Shown here piece after piece: positions 57,051-64,000 of a stretch of 64,000 bases of DNA (its first letter is position 1; every line of letters begins with the position of its first letter). The notes beneath the pieces were generated by a model that was not told the origin of the DNA, did not search any database, and saw only the letters and a program-made list of their open reading frames with translations. Source of the stretch: Allium sativum (taxonomy: Eukaryota; Streptophyta; Magnoliopsida; Asparagales; Amaryllidaceae). Location: contig CM060912.1 of assembly GCA_030737875.1 (NCBI GenBank), positions 880,299,199 through 880,363,198 on the forward strand. The letters are read 5' to 3'. A program made the translations under genes and the position numbers.

Positions 57051-57538
57051 CACACCTGCAGTTGTAATTTTTTTTTGATTTGTTGGCCAAAGTCTATGTT
57101 AGTGTGGTCCTTGCTTCTTGTCTCGATGCCTGTACAGACATGTAGTTGTAATTAAAATAGTTTTTCCATGTAAATCATTATGTGTTTTTTCTTTCAATCA
57201 ATGTACGTGCAAGTTGTTAAGCTACACTTAAGCATTAGTCTAGAGGCGGTGTGTATACCCTCAATTAACTTCGAGTTACACGTCGTGTCAAGGGGTGGTT
57301 GATATTAATTTCCAAGTATGCGCTTATGCCTCCAGTCTTGGTAAGGCTAAGTTTGAGTAATTGGACGTCTGGTCATGGAGCTTTATAATCTCCTATCTCT
57401 AATCAGGTAAGAGTTATAAGTTAAGCGATCTTAAGTTTTGGCACGCCATGTTAACCTAATGTTTATATTATTTTTGAAGTTTAAGAGAGTGAAATTGAAT
57501 AATGTAATTGGTCGTATCACATTCACTTTGGCGGTGTT
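57051..57538. other. Non-coding flank between TE-H target and TE-D
   Basis: A/T-rich, resembling a 3' untranslated region with T-runs and TGTAATTAAAATAG-like words. I see no gene or repeat. TE-D inserted after GTGTT (57534-57538). Confidence 0.5.
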
Positions 57539-58869
57539 TGTGACACCCCACGTCCGTTAATGTCACTCACTAAGGGAATGCATTAAGTTTCGTGAAGCAC
57601 TATAGGTAAACAGACACAGAATAATTACAAGACAGATATAAACAAGACAGCAGCGGAAAATTTAAATTTTTATTTCAACCGTAAAGCACAATACCGTGGT
57701 CCATAATTTCAGTAGTCACGAAAGCCATTACAATAAAATACCTTCTGTCTTGCATCATCAGAGTACATAAGAATATGAAAAACATAAGTTTCCCCAAATT
57801 AAAAGAGTTAAGCCATAGTAGAGACAAGAAATTCAGCCATACTTCAGAAGTAGCTCCTAGAAAGATGATATCTGAGTCCTGATTAAGTCTGAGTGTTTCC
57901 TCCCTGAGAACCGGGGGGAGGGAAATGGAAGAAAGAAGGAGAAATAACAGGGTCTGACATAAAGTCTGGCGAGTCTAATTACTTTTAGCCAGTAGATAAA
58001 TAAAAGCAACATGATAGGCATATAAAGTGGGTAAGAGAGAGATTACTACATAAATGGAAGGTGTGACAAGGTAAGCAAGATAAGGTGTATAAGCATCAGT
58101 AATGATTACTCTGCACTATTACTAGTATAATTGAAATGTGATGATCCCCTCCACTATAAGTTGGTAGGCAGAGGTCATACGTCCAAGTATACCCTAACCG
58201 CTACCCTAATCGATCGGATCCCTACTCCGTAGATATCCTGTGCTGGCCCCACAGTAGGAGGTATCACTTCCTAAAGTGGCAACCCAAGATGTGCACAACC
58301 ATATCTATTGGTGTCACGGTCATCTTAGCCCCCTCTGCCCAGCCCATGCACGCACATGTCCCCGGTCGGTTTGCGCCGCCCACACCGTCAATCTCGTTTG
58401 GATCTCTTACAATCAATCAGTAAGTGTGCCCCCTTCTCCGCCTAGTACGGAGTTCTTTATTTGATACCTACTAAGGGTTACTGACTGAAATGGGTCCCAC
58501 GCAATACGGTACAAGCTCTCCCCTTATCTTGTATCCCCACTAGGTTTTCCACTGACTATGTATACCCTTAGGTGTCTTTAATTACATAGCCTTATACCAG
58601 TTATGCTTACCCTAAAGGATGTCTTTAATTACATTACTTCAGTACATTGTCTACCGATTATGTATACCACTAGGTGTCTTTAATTACATAACCTTATTGG
58701 GTTATGTTCGGGGACCTATATATAAATATTACCCACCCCCTCTAATTTACTTAACCCTCCCACTACCCATCCACTTTTACTTAACCCTAACTTAAGTTCA
58801 TAACCATACAATCTTTAAATTAGGTTAAGTAGTCCAATTCAATACCATGTCCAATTATGGTTATAATGG

Positions 58870-59090
58870 GTTAGACCTCCCACATTAGGCTGCAACATGT
58901 GGATGTTGGGTATGCCGGTCGGGTCCGGGTAGACTTATTCCATAGTTGGGCCAAACCTCGTGTCATAGCCCGATTCATATTTACATACTTAGACCTCCCA
59001 CATTAGGTTCAGCATTAGTGGCTGCTAGGTATGCCGGTCGGGTCCGAGCAGACTTCCGCCACTAATGCAACCTAACCTTGTGTCATAAGT
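58870..59090 (-). other. Hairpin pair in TE-D LTR
   Basis: Hairpin A 58870-58968. Hairpin B 58987-59090: inner stem GCATTAGTGGC (59012-59022)/GCCACTAATGC (59058-59068), a perfect 11 bp; outer stem TTAGGTT (59003-59009)/AACCTAA (59069-59075). Loops carry GCCGGTCGGGTCCGGGTAGA (A) and GCCGGTCGGGTCCGAGCAGA (B). Confidence 0.82.
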
Positions 59091-60079
59091 ACAATTACAA
59101 TTCCTAATTGTAATTACTAAACATTCCATTTTTAATTAATTAATCAATTAATTAATCATTTCCTTTTACAGGTGTCAATACCTATTTTACCCAATAATTT
59201 GAATTGCATGTCCATAAATGTTCATATTCAAATTAGGCCATTTTTAACCCTTTTTCCCCATTCCTTAACTAGCACCCTCACAAAATTGGCAACATGCCTA
59301 GGCTAGACAATAGCCTAGTCATAAACGATAATAGGGAAAATAATGGGAATATAACTAAAATGATCATCTTGGCATCAACATAAACATGTATGATAATAAG
59401 ATGAACATACATACTGGCATGGACATGAAATTGTCATCATAATAAGGTGGTAATTTAGATCACATAAAATAGATCTAACATGATAACATAAGGTGACAAT
59501 TTAGATCACATAAAATAGATCTAATATGATAGCATAAGGTGATAATCTAGATCTGTCTAACAGTTTCAATGTCCACATAAATTAGATCTACTAATTTAGA
59601 AATAGATATACACACATACACATCATATCATGTCATAAAAGTTACAATTAATATAAAGGTTTAGATCCAATTCAAGGTGACATATGTTCATGATTTACAC
59701 AAATGATTATATCTTTCCAATGATATAACTGTCCAAATTAACAGATTTATATTAACCATAATATAATTACAAACCAAGATCCACAATAGAACAATGACAA
59801 TTGAATTGGATCTAGAGAAATAGATCTATCATAACATAGCATAATATCTAACAATAACATAGATTCAAGGTTTACAACATATCCAAATCACGGTCTTTCA
59901 TAATTCACTTTTAATTATCTAAAACTCATAGCGTTAGGTTTAGTGAATTGAGGAAGAACGGATCTAGAATTTCTGGATTTGATTTGTAAAGTTGTTGTTG
60001 TAGAAAACGGTTCAGTTCGCACTCCAGCAGCATATGGCCTCCCTGACTTCCAATGAAGAAAATATGAGAAATAGCCACG

Positions 60080-60088
60080 TATTTATAG
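60080..60088 (-). promoter_or_regulatory. TATA box of TE-D 3' LTR
   Basis: CTATAAATA on the minus strand, about 45 bp downstream of the GTCGAC cluster. Confidence 0.6.
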
Positions 60089-60131
60089 TTGTAGAGTCCT
60101 CTGAAACCGACTGCCACCTCATCCGTAGGGG

Positions 60132-60212
60132 TGTCGACACCCCTGTGGGTGGGTCGACACCCCTTCAGGGGGGTTGACCCCTAGGTCGACACCCCTCTAG
60201 GGGGGTCGACCC
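60132..60212 (-). promoter_or_regulatory. GTCGAC cluster in U3 of TE-D
   Basis: Four GTCGAC sites and one GTTGAC in GTCGACACCCCT units, forming overlapping inverted repeats (AGGGGTGTCGAC/GTCGACACCCCT). Confidence 0.52.
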
Positions 60213-60518
60213 CCTAAAGGGGGAATCTTGCCGCTCTAACGAATTTTTAGAATTTGAATTTTTTTGGATAAAATTCTGACTCAGCTCTGACTCATCTCTG
60301 ACTCATACATATGTATATAATTTTTCTGCGCGTATACACACTTAAAACCCTCATAACTTCCTTATACGATGTCCGTTATACGGAAACCAAGTGTCTATCT
60401 TGACAAGAATTTCGAGATGGACGTAATGGTGTAGTCAATTTCCTCTAATTCTGAATATTAAATTAATTATTATTTAATGTGTCCTCTTTTAGTGTCTGTA
60501 CAAATTCGGGGTGTTACA

Positions 60519-60552
60519 TTCTACCCTACTCAAAGGATTTCGTCCCGAAATC
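60519..60552 (-). promoter_or_regulatory. TE-D polypurine tract and hairpin
   Basis: Sense-strand AGTAGGGTAGAA beside the LTR (one pyrimidine interruption), with GATTTCG-tcc-CGAAATC at 60536-60552. The loop is one base shorter than in TE-A, but the stem is perfect. Confidence 0.7.
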
Positions 60553-61140
60553 TCTAAGTTGAGAAGAATGCATATCATACCATCCATCATCCATCTACTC
60601 ATCCACCAATCACTGGCATCCATTGTCCTTAAGGATTTCTAGTGCTTATATGAATATATGCAAAGGTGTGTGTATATGTCCCAACATTAATGTGAAGATC
60701 AGGCGGTCTACTGATTCAGTTGACCTCCTTAATGCAACATAGGTTAGTGCCATGAATCCAATATGTATGCAAATAAACATATCATATCATATAAGTTCTA
60801 TATATGTGCACATTCATTCGTCCAAATGCAACATCCATATGCTAACTCATCCATTTCCATTCATAAAAGAAAAGAAAATGCACACACATCCATATGCAGT
60901 ATGAGAGTGATTGAGCCGATCTTAGTGCCTAATGTGTGTGTATAAGCGTCCACAGGAAACCACTAGCAAACACTTGCATCCATCAAACATAACATGTCTC
61001 AAACACATGTTTACATCCATAGGATTCCTGTCTAAAGGTCGAAAATATGATGGATAAGTATATTCTATTGACAGAAACAAGCACTGATAAAACTTAGGAA
61101 AAGGAGTTAAGAACATACCCTCGAAAAGAAAAGGGTACGA
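60553..61140. other. TE-D 3' untranslated interior
   Basis: About 590 bp, no gene; diverged counterpart of 23944-24530 in TE-C. Confidence 0.65.
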
Positions 61141-64000
61141 AGCATGAATCTAGTCTTCGGTTTCCTAAGTCGCATCTTCTGGGTTATCTCCCCATTGAAC
61201 CTTCAGCAACTTGATCTCCTTATTGTGCAGTTTCTTAACTTCTGACCCAAGAATACGAGTAGGGACTCGTCTGACTGTCGCTTCCCATTCCACTTCGACA
61301 TCTTCCAACATACACGGCTCAACAACTTCCGTGGTGTCATTGCAGGCACTTTCGCAGATGAGAGACGTCGAAAACTTCATGAATGCCGGATAGATTTTCT
61401 GGGAGCTTTACTCGGTAGGCCATTTGGCCAATCCTCTCGTTTATGGGAAATGGTCCTACAAACCTAGGTGCTAACTACCCTACTGATCCAAAGCGAACCA
61501 CATTCCTTAAAGGTGATACTTTGATAAAAACCAGGTCTTCCACTTCGAATTCGACGTCACTCCTTCTCTTGTCTGCATCGGACTTCTGCCTATCTTGAGC
61601 CGTCTTCATCTGTCGTCGAATAAGGTCAGTCTTTTCGGATGTTTCCCTAACCATATTTGGCCCCAAGTAATGATCGTTCTGTAGATTCCCACCAACAAGT
61701 TGGTGATCTACAGGGTTGCCCGTACAAGGCTTCTAAGGGTGCCATGCCGATGTTGGCCTGATAGCTATTATTACAGGAAAACTCTACTAAAGGAAGATAC
61801 ACTTCCCAAGTCCCTCTTAAGTCTAGGATACACAGCCTTAAAAGATCTTCAAGAATCCTGTTCACCCTCTCCGTCTGTCCGTCGGTCTGAGGATGACAAG
61901 TGGTGCTCAAACACAACTATGTACCTAATGCTTCTTGCAAGCTCCTCCAAAATTCGTTGGTTAAGATGTGGTCATGATCGCTCACGATGCTGGAAGGTAC
62001 TCCATGAAGACGAACTATCTCACGAACATAAATTGCTGCCAACCATGATGATGTTCTCTTACTCTTAACTGGAATAAAGTGAGCGCTCTTAGTGTGTCTA
62101 TCCACTACACCCAAATACTGGTGTTACCTTTCTACGATATAGGCAACCCATCTATGAAATCCGTAGAGACGCTCTCCCATTTCCACTGCGGAACCTCCAA
62201 TGGATGAAGTAATCCACCGGGCTTCTTTTGCTCAGCTTTGACTTGCTGGCAAACTAAACGTTGAGAAATAATTCGGCCACATCATTCTTCATCCCAGCCC
62301 AAAAGAAAACCCTCTTCATGTCTCTATACATCTTGTCACCACCTGGATGAATAGTCATCTTAGAATGGTGGGCTTCTTCTAGGACTGCCTTTATCAAGCT
62401 TCCAGTTTGAGGAACACAAAGCCTTCCATCTCGTCGCAACCACCCCTTTTCATCTATGGCATATCAACTGAGGTGACTAGAAGTCTCCCCTCTTCTGAGC
62501 TTATCCATGATGTCTAGAATCTGTGGGTCACCTTGTTGCGAAGCTCCTATCTGATCCACAAGGGTCGGTTGTAACTCCAAGGATGCAAACAAATCAGGAA
62601 AAACCTTGATGGAGGGTCTAAAATCAAAAGATGATATGAACTCCAAACTCTTTCTCTCTACAAACAGAGGACTCAGGGCCACCCTCTGCCTACTTAGTGC
62701 GTCTGCCACCACATTACCCTTGCCAAGGGTATAAGCAATCTCAAAATCATATGAAGCTAAGAACTCCATCCACCGTTGTTGCCTTAAGTTAAGATCCTTC
62801 TGTGCAAATAGATACTTGAGAGATTTATGATCGGTGTATAACTCGAACTTTTCCCCAAGTAAATAATGACGCCTCGTCTTTAACGTAATACTATGGAAGC
62901 TAGCTCTAGATCATGGGTGGGGTAATTTTTCTCATAAACTCTCAACTGTCTACCTCCATAACATATTACTTTCCCTTCTTGCATCAGAACCGCACCAAGC
63001 CCTGTACCGCACGCATCAGTGTAAACAATAAACACTTTACTTCCATCAAGCAAGGTCAAGACTGGGGCCGTTGTCAGAGCCCTTTTCAGTCATTGGAAAG
63101 CAACGTCACAGTTTATGTCCCATGAAAATGCCAAATTCATCTTTGTCAGCCTAGTGAGAGGGGCCGGTATCTTCGCGAGGTCCTTAATGAACTTCCTATA
63201 ATAACCTACCAACCCAAGAAAGCTTCTCACCTCAGTTGCATTTTTAGGAATCTACCAATCTTGCACTGCAACCACCTTGGCGGGATCTACAGCTATCCCT
63301 TCTTTGGAGACTACATGCCCTAAAAATCTCACCTCTTTTCTCCAAAAATGACATTTGGAGAACTTTGCCTTAAGCTGACGGTCACAGAGAGTTTTCAAAA
63401 CTTCTCTCAAATGTTGGGCATGCTCTTCCTCACTCTTGGAGAAGATCAAAATATCATCAACATAGACTACAACAAATTTGTTTAGGAACTCCCGAAACAC
63501 CCTGCTCATCAAATCAACAAAATAGGCGGGTGCATTTGTCAACACAAAAGGCATAACAAGCCATTCAAAGAAATCGCCCGGAGTTCTGAAAGCAGTCATA
63601 TCTATGTTGTCCTCAGTCACCCTCAACTGATGGAACCCCGTAGCCAAGTCCAACTGAGAAAACACCGAGGCTCCAATAAGCTGATCAAATAAATCATCAA
63701 TCCTCGGAAGTGGGTTCCTATTCTTCTTGGTGAGATTGTTCAATTCTCTATAGTCAACACATGAAGTGAACCATCTGCTTTAGTTGTGAGTACTACTGGA
63801 GCACCCCATTCAGTTATGCTTCGTTTGATAAACCCTTTCTCAAGTAGCTCCCCTACTTGCTTACTCAGCTCCCTCCTTTCCCTTGGAGCCATTTGGTGCA
63901 CAGTAATGCAACTGGCTTTGCATTGTCCACCAGATATATGCGTAAGTCAATCTCGCACCTTGGAGGTAAACCCCGTACCTCATCAAAAACATCGGAATAA
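61141..64000 (-). pseudogene. TE-D pol remnant (RT to chromodomain)
   Basis: Minus strand, cut by the window edge. RT 63252-63743, with [25 protein letters not shown]; palm and fingers continue past 63743 after a small deletion. RT thumb and RNase H 62770-63250 ([13 protein letters not shown] region, frame broken). Spacer 62464-62769. Integrase zinc region 62254-62439. Core 61917-62114 with [18 protein letters not shown], then 61647-61916 with the intact QTDGQTERVNRILEDLLR that carries the catalytic Glu. C-terminus 61475-61666; chromodomain 61141-61380. About six frame breaks; non-functional. Confidence 0.85.

Larger units (their letters stand above)
57539..60518 (-). repeat. TE-D 3' LTR, 2980 bp
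   Basis: TGTGACACCCCACG to GGGGTGTTACA. It contains the hairpin pair (58870-59090), short repeats of GTGACAATTTAGATCACATA (59440-59550), a TATA box (60080-60088) and a GTCGAC cluster (60132-60212). No gene. Confidence 0.9.
57539..64000 (-). mobile_element. TE-D: Tekay-type LTR retrotransposon, right part outside the window
   Basis: Minus strand. The 3' LTR is 57539-60518 (2980 bp), followed by a polypurine tract and decayed pol reaching the window edge inside RT. GTGTT at 57534-57538 should be its target duplication; the partner lies outside. Closer to TE-C than to TE-A and TE-B in LTR start (TGTGACACCCC) and pol sequence. Confidence 0.88.

Overview
The window is plant nuclear heterochromatin made almost entirely of nested transposable elements. 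Everything recognisable belongs to plant lineages: Ty3/gypsy chromoviruses of the Tekay/Del type with a C-terminal chromodomain and an initiator-Met-tRNA primer site, a Tat-clade (Retand/Ogre-like) Ty3/gypsy element, a PIF/Harbinger DNA transposon with a TAA target duplication, and a very large non-autonomous LTR element. A flowering plant, probably a eudicot, is inferred. I see no intact host gene, no RNA gene and no CRISPR.

Layout, left to right. (1) 1-8613: TE-A, a minus-strand Tekay-type element with a decayed, shortened interior and near-identical LTRs. (2) 8614-9725 and 31772-38392: the two halves of an old minus-strand Tat element (TE-T), split inside its integrase gene by TE-C. (3) 9726-31766: TE-C, minus strand, flanked by CTTTG/CTTTG. 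Its left LTR is itself split by (4) TE-B, 10097-21505, flanked by CTGGG/CTGGG. TE-B has the best-preserved gag-pol of the window: 1200 open codons, then three nonsense mutations. (5) 38393-39260: decayed coiled-coil coding sequence of unknown origin. (6) 39261-56568: a PIF/Harbinger element (TE-H, TSD TAA) whose transposase gene is split by (7) TE-L, 42870-55132, a plus-strand LTR element (TSD TATAC) with 5.35-kb LTRs and only 1.56 kb of interior without genes. (8) 56572-57538: the other side of the TE-H target. (9) 57539-64000: TE-D, a minus-strand Tekay-type element whose right part lies outside the window.

Insertion order read from the nesting: TE-T, then TE-C, then TE-B on one side; unknown host sequence, then TE-H, then TE-L on the other. 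All proteins seen are replication proteins of the elements (Gag, protease, reverse transcriptase, RNase H, integrase, chromodomain; or DDE transposase). All are broken, although TE-B is close to complete.

The signal I find most interesting is not a protein. Every complete Tekay-type LTR here (TE-A, B, C and D families) carries two tandem ~95-nt hairpins, downstream of the predicted promoter. Their stems differ completely between copies but remain base-paired, while the loop is conserved. This looks like selection on an RNA (or DNA) fold. Other shared non-coding structures are a small hairpin beside the polypurine tract, GTCGAC clusters just upstream of the TATA box, and chains of hairpins at both ends of the Harbinger element.
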